DNA from: Clostridiaceae bacterium
GTDB taxonomy: Bacteria; Bacillota_A; Clostridia; Acetivibrionales; Acetivibrionaceae
Reading direction: 5' to 3'
Assembly: GCA_012513545.1 (NCBI GenBank)
Contig: JAAZCB010000451.1
Coordinates: 1 to 5,816, forward strand
Length of the DNA: 5,816 bases
The notes beneath the pieces are model-generated. The model saw only the letters and a program-made list of their open reading frames with translations, was not told the DNA's origin and did no database searches. Each line of letters starts with the position of its first letter. Within the stretch, counting starts at the first letter, position 1. The position numbers and the translations under genes are program-made. Positions 1 to 5,816 of this stretch are shown here, one piece after another.

Positions 1-308
1 ATGAAGGAGTGGATGTTCCTTCATCACAGACTGCGTTTTTCTTAGCCAATAGTACGAATCCAAGGGAATTTGTTCAAAGAAGAGGTCGTGTCTTACGTAA
101 AGCAGTGGGAAAAAACAATGCGCAACTTTTTGATTTTTTGACCGTCCCACCTTTTTCAGAATCTCAAGAAGAAATGAATTTAACAAAGTCCATATTAAAG
201 AGGGAGTTAACGAGATTTGAAGAATTTGCTAAAAGTTGTATTAACCCTCATTCTGCTTATGATGTAATTTGGGAGATTGCCAAGAAATTCAATGTACTAG
301 ATTTTTAG
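1..308 (+). CDS. Superfamily 2 DNA helicase, C-terminal fragment (5' end outside window)
   Basis: This is the last ~101 residues of an ATP-dependent SF2 helicase; the reading frame is already open at the window edge. The first visible residues read EGVDVPSSQTAFFL. This is the motif V region (usual form DEGVDIP), and the two edge bases AT fit an Asp codon before it. Motif VI follows as QRRGRVLR (bases 75-98), which holds the arginine finger of the second RecA-like domain. A 'LFDFLTVPP' strand and a charged helical tail of ~60 residues end the protein. The GTG at position 9 is inside motif V and cannot be the true start. The stop TAG (306-308) overlaps the Shine-Dalgarno of the next gene, so the two are co-transcribed. 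Helicases of this kind occur in restriction and defence loci; the role here, unwinding DNA together with the DndD-like ATPase, is inferred. The helicase call is strong, but the subfamily cannot be fixed from this fragment. Confidence 0.9.
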   Translation, partial: EGVDVPSSQTAFFLANSTNPREFVQRRGRVLRKAVGKNNAQLFDFLTVPPFSESQEEMNLTKSILKRELTRFEEFAKSCINPHSAYDVIWEIAKKFNVLDF

Positions 309-312
309 GAGG
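307..312 (+). promoter_or_regulatory. Ribosome binding site deciding the TTG start at 320
   Basis: AGGAGG is a perfect Shine-Dalgarno core. It lies 7 bases before TTG 320 and only 4 before the in-frame GTG 317, so TTG 320 is preferred. It begins inside the helicase stop codon, which suggests translational coupling. Confidence 0.75.
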
Positions 313-319
313 CGATGTG

Positions 320-514
320 TTGAATTTGCAGGAGTTATTGTTATCTTATTTTTTAGAACTCGAACCAGATATTCAAGAGATAGTTTCAGAGGTTTATGCT
401 CTAGAACGAGAGTATAGTGATTATTACGAATCGAATAAAAATCTTAAAGTAAAGATTAAAAATGTGATTGAGAGAGTGGCAGATTTCCGGCAAGACTATG
501 GAGATTCGAGATGA
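320..514 (+). CDS. Small charged helical protein of unknown function (64 aa) in DndD-like operon
   Basis: I do not recognise this 64-residue protein as a named family. The start is TTG 320, set by the AGGAGG at 307-312; the same frame is open further upstream, but only inside the helicase gene and without a ribosome binding site. The product has a hydrophobic N-terminal stretch (LQELLLSYFLEL). After it come alternating acidic and basic residues with leucine/valine spacing that suggests two amphipathic helices, possibly a coiled coil (residues ~20-58). There is no signal peptide and no cysteine. Its stop overlaps the ATPase start as ATGA (511-514), typical of subunits made in a fixed ratio. 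It is plausibly an adaptor between the helicase and the SMC-like ATPase. It is smaller than DndE (~110-130 residues) and I see no DndE motif in it. Confidence 0.75.
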   Translation: MNLQELLLSYFLELEPDIQEIVSEVYALEREYSDYYESNKNLKVKIKNVIERVADFRQDYGDSR

Positions 515-2442
515 GACTACAATTTATTCGATTGATAAACTTCAAACAATTCTACAAAGAACAATATGCAAGTTTTTCTACAGAGGACGATCTGAAAGTG
601 ACTGTATTCTTTGGTATTACAGGCACTGGAAAAACATCCATGTTTACTGCAATCAACTGGTGTTTATATGGAACTGGGGACGAGAATACTGGTGAGTTGT
701 TCAATAAACAAGCTCTTGATGAAGCAATAGAAGGTCAGAAATGTCCAGTAGTGGTCTCAATTGGTTTCCGTCATAAATCAATTGAATATATCGCTGAGAG
801 AGTCAGATATTTTGAAAAACAAGGGCAAGAGGCTGTCGTAAAGGGGAATGAGTTTACCCTCACTCAAATTGATAGCCTTGGTCAAACAAAGCTTATCGGA
901 AATCCTTCTGGAAAACTTGATTCAATTCTTCCTGCGAATGTGCGGGAGTATTTCTTTTTTAACGGTGAAAAGATGGAAGACCTCACCAAACCAGGGAATC
1001 GAAAAATTGAAGATGCAATTAAGAACATTATGAGATTGCCAACAATTGATCGTGCTCAGAAGCACCTCCAGGATATTACAAAGGAATATCGAAGCGAGAT
1101 TCAACGTAAAGGATCAGTGAAACTTGATCAATTGATTAAACTACAGGAACAATATGAAAACGATATAGTGCAATTGAAACAAGAAATAAAACATATTGAT
1201 ACGGAAGTATCAAAAGCAACAAAACAAGTTAGTGAATTAGAAGCACTTTTAGAAGAGTCAAGAGAAGTTGGGAACCTTCAAACTCAACGCAATCAATACA
1301 ACAGACAAATTTCAAGATTAGAAATGGAACGAGACAATCTAGCCCAATCTATTTTCGAAACTGTTAATAAAGTTTACCCAATTAACCTTGCTAATAATGC
1401 ACAAAAAGCACTACAAATAATAAATTCTCAAGTAAGGAAGGGAAAAATTCCCAGCGGAATAAAAGAAGACTTTTTGAAAGAAATCATTAGGAAGGGTGAA
1501 TGCATTTGTGGTAGAAGTTTTTCAGCTCATGACGAATGTTATGCCACATTGGAAGCTTTGTTAAACCAAACCCAGCCAAATGAATTCGAAGATTCTGTAA
1601 TGCGACTTAGAGGTGATATAACAACACTTAGCAGAGTCACGGAAGAGAGATTAGCCAATCTAAAAGAAAAGACAAAGAACTACCAAATTAAAGCGGAGGA
1701 TATTGAGGATTGCCGTCGTCGTGTAGATGACCTTTCAAGGCGTATCGGAGATGTAGAAGAGGTTAACATTGAAAATCTAGAATCGAGAAGAGAACAATTT
1801 GCACGAAGTATTAAATTTTCACTTCAAAAAAGAGGGCAAAACGAACAAAAGATTATCCAATTGCAGAATTCAATAGATGGGGTCATCAAGGAGAGATCTG
1901 AGGAGGAAAAGAAGCAAGGGGAATTGAGGAAACTTAGCAATCGTGAAGCAATGGCAAGAAAATCTTCAGAGGCAATTACTACAATAAAAGAAAGATTCTA
2001 TGAAGAAACACGTAAGCGAATTGAGAGTGAAACAAAATTGGTCTTTGACAAACTCGCTTGGAAAACAGATCAGTTTAATGAAATCCGGCTGGACCCCGAA
2101 TTCCATTTAGAGGTGATTGATAGATGGAACAAACCATCTCGCGAGGAACTATCGGCTGGTGAACGTCAAATATTGAGCCTTTCTTTTATTGCAGCCATGG
2201 CGAGATTATCAGGTGAAGAAGCCCCGGTTATTATGGACACTCCATTTGCTCGTTTGAGCGGTATTGTTCTACAAAATGTTGCCGAACATCTTCCCGATCT
2301 TTTACCGCAATTGATTTTATTTGTTACCGACCAAGAGTGGAGTGAGTCATCTAGGTCTGGTTTGGAACCAAAAGTTGGGGCTCAATATAAATTTGAATTT
2401 TCAGATGGTGTCACCACAATTAAGGAGGTATCTTTTGCCTAA
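511..2442 (+). CDS. DndD-like SMC/Rad50-type coiled-coil ATPase
   Basis: A 643-residue ABC/SMC-type ATPase close in length to DndD (~650-670), the ATPase of DNA phosphorothioation. The N-terminal head (1-~185) opens with 'LINF' and has Walker A GITGTGKT (35-42) and the DndD-like stretch YFFFNGEKMEDL (147-158). Long helical, coiled-coil-like arms (~185-285 and ~360-505) flank a central cysteine cluster, C331-I-C333-G-R with H340 and C343, which resembles a Rad50-type zinc hook. The C-terminal head has the signature LSAGERQ (547-553), Walker B VIMDTPFARLS (573-583) and a final strand LILFVTD (601-607). DndD proteins hydrolyse ATP and act on DNA with DndC and DndE; related ATPases also serve in restriction. 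The start ATG 511 has GGAG at 500-503 with 7-base spacing and overlaps the previous stop. I call it DndD-like rather than dndD because DndC is not visible and a more general defence AAA/SMC protein is possible. Confidence 0.85.
   Translation: MRLQFIRLINFKQFYKEQYASFSTEDDLKVTVFFGITGTGKTSMFTAINWCLYGTGDENTGELFNKQALDEAIEGQKCPVVVSIGFRHKSIEYIAERVRYFEKQGQEAVVKGNEFTLTQIDSLGQTKLIGNPSGKLDSILPANVREYFFFNGEKMEDLTKPGNRKIEDAIKNIMRLPTIDRAQKHLQDITKEYRSEIQRKGSVKLDQLIKLQEQYENDIVQLKQEIKHIDTEVSKATKQVSELEALLEESREVGNLQTQRNQYNRQISRLEMERDNLAQSIFETVNKVYPINLANNAQKALQIINSQVRKGKIPSGIKEDFLKEIIRKGECICGRSFSAHDECYATLEALLNQTQPNEFEDSVMRLRGDITTLSRVTEERLANLKEKTKNYQIKAEDIEDCRRRVDDLSRRIGDVEEVNIENLESRREQFARSIKFSLQKRGQNEQKIIQLQNSIDGVIKERSEEEKKQGELRKLSNREAMARKSSEAITTIKERFYEETRKRIESETKLVFDKLAWKTDQFNEIRLDPEFHLEVIDRWNKPSREELSAGERQILSLSFIAAMARLSGEEAPVIMDTPFARLSGIVLQNVAEHLPDLLPQLILFVTDQEWSESSRSGLEPKVGAQYKFEFSDGVTTIKEVSFA
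2422..2428 (+). promoter_or_regulatory. Ribosome binding site deciding the TTG start at 2435
   Basis: AAGGAGG lies 6 bases before TTG 2435, inside the end of the ATPase gene. It is the best Shine-Dalgarno in the window and rules out the longer in-frame ATG at 2321, which would encode 38 additional residues from within the ATPase gene. Confidence 0.8.
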
Positions 2443-2863
2443 GGAAAAAGGTTTAGACAGATTATTTGTTGAAGACAGGGTTAGTGAGGTCTTCCGAAAT
2501 CTTACTCATACATCCACAAAAAATGCATCAATACTCACTCAACCCTTCAAAGAAAGTAAAGACGCGTTTCTATGGGCTGTTTCATTGGGTGTAAAGTATG
2601 GTACAAGAAAACCACTGGAAAATAAAAGAGAGGGTCTGTTACGATGGGACTATCTTTCTAATGATGAAAAGCAATGTCTCGGAATGTTGGCTTTAGCTGA
2701 AACTGGAGACATTAACGTGTTAAAAGATGAAGGTAGTATCCAGGAAATTGCCGAAGAATATGCTAATCAAGGCATTAGAATCCTTAAGCAGAAAATCGAT
2801 GATGGTGCCGGAGATCCTTTGTGGAAACTAGTAAATTTAATTCGCGAACAAGAGATCACATAG
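2435..2863 (+). CDS. Dnd system-associated protein 4-like protein (142 aa)
   Basis: A 142-residue soluble protein starting at TTG 2435 and overlapping the end of the DndD-like gene by 8 bases, so probably translationally coupled to it. It carries a conserved-looking block PFKESKDAFLWAVSLGVKYG (37-56), then RKPL (58-61), LALAETGD (85-92) and an EIAEEYANQGIRIL helix (104-117). From memory this pattern matches the family named dnd system-associated protein 4, which is found near dnd genes and has no established biochemical role. I see no catalytic motif and only one cysteine (C81). The fold appears all-helical, which suits a DNA-binding or adaptor role. The family call rests on recalled motifs and the neighbouring DndD-like gene, not a search. 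DndE is an alternative, but the sequence pattern fits it less well. Confidence 0.65.
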   Translation: MPKEKGLDRLFVEDRVSEVFRNLTHTSTKNASILTQPFKESKDAFLWAVSLGVKYGTRKPLENKREGLLRWDYLSNDEKQCLGMLALAETGDINVLKDEGSIQEIAEEYANQGIRILKQKIDDGAGDPLWKLVNLIREQEIT

Positions 2864-2870
2864 TTTAAAT

Positions 2871-4211
2871 ATGGATATCTTACTTGTTGAACCAAATTAC
2901 CGGTCTACATTTCCTCCACTAGGGTTGTTACGCATATCAGCATTCTTTAAATCTCTCGGTGTAAAACCTAAGCTTATTCGGGGCATGAATAGTGAATATA
3001 GAGATAAGCATTGGGATAAGATTTATATTTCATCTCTTTTTACATTTGAACTTCCTAGGACTGTAAAAACTATTAACTACTACAAAAATTCGGTTAGTAA
3101 CCCACTTACCGATATAGTCGTGGGGGGGGTTGGCGCTACTCTAATGCCTGAGTATATTAAACAAAATTCTCAGTGCAGTGTGTTCGCTGGTCCTCTCTGC
3201 GAGCCAAACATGCTCGGATTTGGTGAGCCCCCAATCGCAGGCTTTACTCCAGACTATGATATTCTCGAAACGGTTGACAAAAAATATATTCCTGAAAGCG
3301 CATACTTTACAAGGGTGACCACTGGTTGTGTACGTCAATGTGCATTTTGCGCAGTTCCAGTGCTCGAGCCGAAATTTGAATATTTAAAATCCTTGCGTGA
3401 CCAAATTAAAGAAATCGATGATATATATGAGCCAAAACGCGACTTAATCGTATTGGATAATAACATCTTAGCCCTTAAGAATGTTGAAGATGTCCTTGAA
3501 GAAATTAAATCATTAGGTTTTGAAAAAGGTTCTCGTTTTAATGGTGTTAAAAGAAATGTCGATTTTAATCAAGGTATTGATGCTCGATTGATTACCCCAC
3601 AAATTGCTAATAAACTTGGTGAAATTGCGATATCCCCTGTTCGTGTTGCTTTTGATCATATTTCAGTGGAAAAACCATATAGACGAGGGGTGAAAAATCT
3701 CGCCTCTGCTGGTATTCGTAACATTATGACTTATGTAATGTTCAATTTTAATGATACCCCAGAAGAGTTCTATTCAAGATTACGGATAAACATGGATATT
3801 GCGGTGGAATATGGTATTAAGATTACCAGTTTTCCTATGAGGTTTTGTCCTATAAATCAAGTGGATCGCCATTACATCTCACCGGAATGGAATTGGAGGT
3901 ACCTTAGAGGTATCCAATGCATATTGAATGCAACACATGGAGTGGTCTCTTCTAACCCTAAGTTCTTTGATCTCTCATTTGGGCCAACGGCTGAAGAATT
4001 TAAGACAATTGTAACAATGCCTGATAAATTTATTATTTATCGTTCTAGATATTTAGATTCAGCAAAACAATGGAAGTATGACTTTGATCGGTTAAACGAG
4101 GAACAAAAAAGTGAGTTGTTGGTCCAACTTAAGATTCGACATGACACTAAGAAAATAGTATATAGCAATGATACAGCAATCAATAAAGTCTTAAGCTACT
4201 ACGAGATCTGA
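2871..4211 (+). CDS. Radical SAM enzyme with cobalamin-binding-like N-terminal domain
   Basis: A 446-residue radical SAM protein. Residues 1-~115 form a Rossmann-like domain that opens MDILLVEPNY, then PPLGLLRISAFFKSLG (15-30) and VVGGVGAT (83-90), as in B12-binding radical SAM enzymes. I see no DxHxxG cobalamin-ligand motif, so B12 may not be bound. The radical SAM cluster motif is C153-VRQ-C157-AF-C160 (CxxxCxxC), which would hold a [4Fe-4S] cluster that cleaves SAM to a 5'-deoxyadenosyl radical. The barrel follows, with LIVLDNNIL (192-200) and NQGIDARLIT (233-242). The other cysteines (102, 110, 326, 350) are too few for a second cluster of MiaB or SPASM type. The substrate is unknown. ATG 2871 begins the first beta strand directly but has no good Shine-Dalgarno; it lies 7 bases after the previous stop, so reinitiation by coupling is likely. 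A G8 run lies in the glycine loop of the first domain. Confidence 0.85.
   Translation: MDILLVEPNYRSTFPPLGLLRISAFFKSLGVKPKLIRGMNSEYRDKHWDKIYISSLFTFELPRTVKTINYYKNSVSNPLTDIVVGGVGATLMPEYIKQNSQCSVFAGPLCEPNMLGFGEPPIAGFTPDYDILETVDKKYIPESAYFTRVTTGCVRQCAFCAVPVLEPKFEYLKSLRDQIKEIDDIYEPKRDLIVLDNNILALKNVEDVLEEIKSLGFEKGSRFNGVKRNVDFNQGIDARLITPQIANKLGEIAISPVRVAFDHISVEKPYRRGVKNLASAGIRNIMTYVMFNFNDTPEEFYSRLRINMDIAVEYGIKITSFPMRFCPINQVDRHYISPEWNWRYLRGIQCILNATHGVVSSNPKFFDLSFGPTAEEFKTIVTMPDKFIIYRSRYLDSAKQWKYDFDRLNEEQKSELLVQLKIRHDTKKIVYSNDTAINKVLSYYEI
3122..3129 (+). repeat. Homopolymer G8 tract within radical SAM gene
   Basis: Eight consecutive G bases in AT-rich coding sequence, encoding the V84-G85-G86-V87 loop of the N-terminal domain. 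Slippage by one base would truncate the enzyme upstream of its iron-sulfur motif. Confidence 0.9.
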
Positions 4212-4212
4212 T

Positions 4213-4218
4213 AAGGAG
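4213..4218 (+). promoter_or_regulatory. Ribosome binding site deciding the TTG start at 4226
   Basis: AAGGAG ends 7 bases before TTG 4226, in the 14-base gap after the radical SAM stop. It supports the TTG as the real start of the membrane-HAD gene. Confidence 0.75.
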
Positions 4219-4225
4219 TGAGCAG

Positions 4226-5413
4226 TTGAAGTTATTCAGTACAGAACCAGGTCTAGATGGTTATTTAGCAAAGGAATTTGAGGTTTTATCTCAAGCTCAT
4301 TTCCAGACATCTCAAAAAACTACAACCTTTTTCCAGTTCATTTCTGTTATATTCTTAGCTCCGTTTGCGATTTTTGCTGTTCCTGGGCTTGAGATGAGCA
4401 TACTGTTAGGTGGGATTTTATTGGTGATAGGATTTTTGGGTTTTTGTATTACCATGTACTTAGCTGATTTACGGTTTGAGTCATTACTATACGCGAGAGC
4501 AGTTAATAAAATAAGGCTTCTAATTTATAGTAAATCATCAACTGAGCTTTCTCCGACAGAACAAGTATCTTTCATAAATGATAATTCCATTCTTTTTGCA
4601 CAACCAAGGAAACCCAATTATTTTGATACTAATCAATTCTTGTGGATAGTATTAGGTTTAGGTGGAATAAATTCATTCTACTTATCCTATAGTGTCAGAA
4701 TTATTCTTTCTGTAACCATGGGTGTGAACTTAACATTAATTCGGTTTATTCTTGTAGCCTTTGTGTTTTGCTTGGTACACCTCCTTGTTTACTTCCATAA
4801 AAGTAATACACATGAAAAAGGTTCGATTTATTATGAGAATGTTATCGGGGCCGATATTGATGGAGTAATCAGTAACCAGAATGCACAATTCGTTAAATTT
4901 TACAATTTGGCAAATGAAGAAAAGATATCAGAAGATGATATTGTCACCTTACCTGTCCATAAATCTGGAAAAATCTCTCAAGAAAGTGAAAAAGAAATAT
5001 TTCAAAAGGATGAATATTGGAGGACTATGGAAGTACTTCCAATGGCAAGAGATTCCTTATCCCACCTGAGAGATAATGGTTTTAAAATAGCACTGTTTAC
5101 ATTAAGGCCATGGGAATTAGAAGAAGCAAATTTACGCGATTTAACCAAAAGATGGCTAGAAGACAATCAAATACAATTTAATAGCCTTGGTTTTGATAAT
5201 AAAAATACTACTCGAATTGATGAAGCCCAATCAAAGAAAATCAAATATTTTATTGAGGATGACCTTATAAAAGCTGAAAGACTTTGTGCCATCTGTAAAG
5301 TAGTTTTTTTAGTTGATTATAGATACAACCAAACTTCCCGAATGCTCCCATACAATTTAATACGCGTTCAAAATTTAAGTGATGTTGTTTTATTCATAAG
5401 TCAACTGAACTAA
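4226..5413 (+). CDS. Four-helix membrane protein fused to a HAD-family phosphatase/nucleotidase domain
   Basis: A 395-residue two-part protein. The N-terminal half has two hydrophobic hairpins: helices at ~33-52 and ~57-80, then ~136-155 and ~171-190. Between them lies a cytoplasmic-looking linker with the block RFESLLYARAVNKIR (83-97). An even helix number would place both ends in the cytoplasm. The C-terminal half (~205-395) is a HAD hydrolase: motif I GADIDGV with nucleophile D210 and acid D212, motif II as T292 in LFTLRP, a motif III lysine (K338 or K340), and motif IV FIEDD with D345/D346. The layout, with a short helical cap and WLEDNQIQF after motif II, resembles the 5'(3')-nucleotidase branch (NT5C/YqfW type), so a nucleotide or other small phosphate ester is the likely substrate. 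All catalytic residues are present. There is no signal peptide. It ends the operon; a membrane-located effector role is inferred only from context. Confidence 0.75.
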   Translation: MKLFSTEPGLDGYLAKEFEVLSQAHFQTSQKTTTFFQFISVIFLAPFAIFAVPGLEMSILLGGILLVIGFLGFCITMYLADLRFESLLYARAVNKIRLLIYSKSSTELSPTEQVSFINDNSILFAQPRKPNYFDTNQFLWIVLGLGGINSFYLSYSVRIILSVTMGVNLTLIRFILVAFVFCLVHLLVYFHKSNTHEKGSIYYENVIGADIDGVISNQNAQFVKFYNLANEEKISEDDIVTLPVHKSGKISQESEKEIFQKDEYWRTMEVLPMARDSLSHLRDNGFKIALFTLRPWELEEANLRDLTKRWLEDNQIQFNSLGFDNKNTTRIDEAQSKKIKYFIEDDLIKAERLCAICKVVFLVDYRYNQTSRMLPYNLIRVQNLSDVVLFISQLN

Positions 5414-5436
5414 ATTCGCTAGCTTATAGGAAAAGA

Positions 5437-5610
5437 TTGAACAGTCGCGCAGATTTGGTATTGTACCCTTTGGGAATTTCCTGCTTACCCCACATCGAAG
5501 CGATTAGGGTACTTTATAATCCTAAACGGAGAGATTTTTTATCCCTGGCTTCTGATATAATCGCAAGGCTAATTAAATTGGGCATATGGAGAAAAGATGG
5601 ACACTGTTAA
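5437..5610 (+). CDS. Doubtful 57-codon open frame upstream of slyD-like gene
   Basis: A frame opening at TTG 5437 and closing at TAA 5608-5610 would encode 57 residues (begins LNSRADLVLYPLG, ends GIWRKDGHC) and overlap the SlyD-like start by 14 bases. Its translation has a protein-like mix of hydrophobic and charged residues. An AGG at 5428-5430 is the only hint of a ribosome site. Against it, the strong extended -10 promoter for the next gene lies inside it, and no family is recognised. It could be a gene remnant at the island edge or chance. Confidence 0.18.
   Translation: MNSRADLVLYPLGISCLPHIEAIRVLYNPKRRDFLSLASDIIARLIKLGIWRKDGHC
5553..5561 (+). promoter_or_regulatory. Extended -10 promoter of the slyD-like gene
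   Basis: TGATATAAT is a perfect extended -10 element (TGnTATAAT) for the housekeeping sigma factor. The matching -35 position (5533-5538, GATTTT, 17-base spacer) is poor, which extended -10 promoters tolerate. Transcription would start near 5568 and give a ~30-base leader before ATG 5597. This implies that the gene is transcribed independently of the upstream operon. A second TATAAT at 5515-5520 has no TG extension and no -35. Confidence 0.6.
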
Positions 5611-5816
5611 AAATGATAATGTTGTACAAATCGCATATAACCTGACCGTAGAAGGTGAGGAGGTTGAATCTAATTTATTGGAATATCTGCACGGACATGG
5701 GAATATCATTCCCGGGTTGGAAAAAGCGCTGTTTGGCTTGGAGGAAGGCGAACGCAAACATGTAGTGGTGGCTGCTGAAGAGGCTTACGGGGCTTTTGAT
5801 CCTGCAATGGTTTTGA
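5597..5816 (+). CDS. slyD: SlyD-like FKBP-type peptidyl-prolyl cis-trans isomerase (3' end outside window)
   Basis: The first 73 codons of a cytoplasmic prolyl isomerase/chaperone of the SlyD branch of FKBPs, which speeds proline cis-trans isomerisation and helps folding. The SlyD hallmarks are in order: a beta strand VVQIAYNLTVEGEEV (9-23), the signature YLHGHGNIIPGLEKAL (30-45), GLEEGE (47-52), and EEAYGAFDP (61-69), where the insert-in-flap domain begins. ATG 5597 is chosen because GGAG (5588-5591) lies 5 bases upstream and the first strand begins at the usual distance; ATG 5586 is out of frame. The frame is still open at 5816, where a typical 140-190 residue protein would continue. The metal-binding histidine-rich tail of some SlyD proteins would be beyond the window. 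Base composition is richer in G and C than the preceding operon, which fits a resident chromosomal gene. Confidence 0.88.
   Translation, partial: MDTVKNDNVVQIAYNLTVEGEEVESNLLEYLHGHGNIIPGLEKALFGLEEGERKHVVVAAEEAYGAFDPAMVL

Noticed and set aside
9..308. A complete 99-residue gene starting at GTG 9
   Set aside because: The GTG is the valine inside helicase motif V (EGVDVP) and the frame is open to the window edge, so this is a 5'-truncated gene.
922..1104. Minus-strand frame inside the DndD-like gene
   Set aside because: The plus-strand frame carries conserved DndD-like sequence here (YFFFNGEKMEDL); the opposite frame is a shadow.
2321..2434. An N-terminal extension of the 142-aa protein from ATG 2321
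   Set aside because: This part lies wholly inside the conserved end of the ATPase gene; AAGGAGG sits just before TTG 2435, and family-like sequence begins only after that.
5502..5525. Short inverted repeats (TTAGG/CCTAA and GATTA/TAATC) as a terminator or operator
   Set aside because: The stems are only 5 bases and AT-rich, and the T-run at 5535-5540 is not directly behind a GC stem. No convincing terminator is visible after the membrane-HAD gene.
5569..5757. A minus-strand 62-residue frame across the slyD-like start
   Set aside because: It is antisense to a clear SlyD domain, has no ribosome site and has low-complexity residue content.
1..5816. CRISPR array, tRNA, rRNA, transposase or riboswitch
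   Set aside because: No regularly spaced repeats, cloverleaf sequence, transposase motif or structured leader was found; nearly the whole window is protein-coding.

Overview
The window looks like the downstream end of a bacterial genome-defence operon running into ordinary chromosome. All recognisable genes are on the + strand. The DNA is AT-rich, Shine-Dalgarno sites are strong (AGGAGG, AAGGAGG, AAGGAG), and three of the start codons are TTG. This is the style of a Bacillota (Firmicutes) genome, but the taxonomic call is only an inference from style.

Layout: (1) positions 1-308 hold the C-terminal end of a superfamily 2 helicase whose start lies outside the window. (2) 320-514 is a 64-residue charged helical protein. 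(3) 511-2442 is a DndD-like SMC/Rad50-type ATPase with a coiled coil. (4) 2435-2863 is a 142-residue protein resembling dnd system-associated protein 4. (5) 2871-4211 is a radical SAM enzyme with a cobalamin-binding-like N-terminal domain. (6) 4226-5413 is a four-helix membrane protein fused to a cytoplasmic HAD-family phosphatase/nucleotidase domain. Genes 1 to 6 are separated by -8 to +14 bases, so they most likely form one operon. Its promoter must lie upstream of the window.

(7) After a 183-base gap containing a perfect extended -10 promoter (TGATATAAT, 5553-5561), a SlyD-like FKBP-type prolyl isomerase begins at 5597 and runs off the end. Its base composition is visibly more GC-rich, so the gap probably marks the boundary between the accessory island and housekeeping DNA.

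How the genes may work together: a helicase, a DndD-type ATPase and a dnd-associated protein point to a phosphorothioation (Dnd)-like or DndD-derived DNA modification/restriction module. The sulfur-transfer gene (DndC type) is not visible and, if present, would be further upstream. The most unusual part is the tight coupling of this module to a radical SAM enzyme and a membrane-tethered HAD enzyme. Neither is a standard Dnd component known to me. They may be an undescribed extension of the system, such as extra chemistry plus a membrane-located effector, or separate cargo in the same island.
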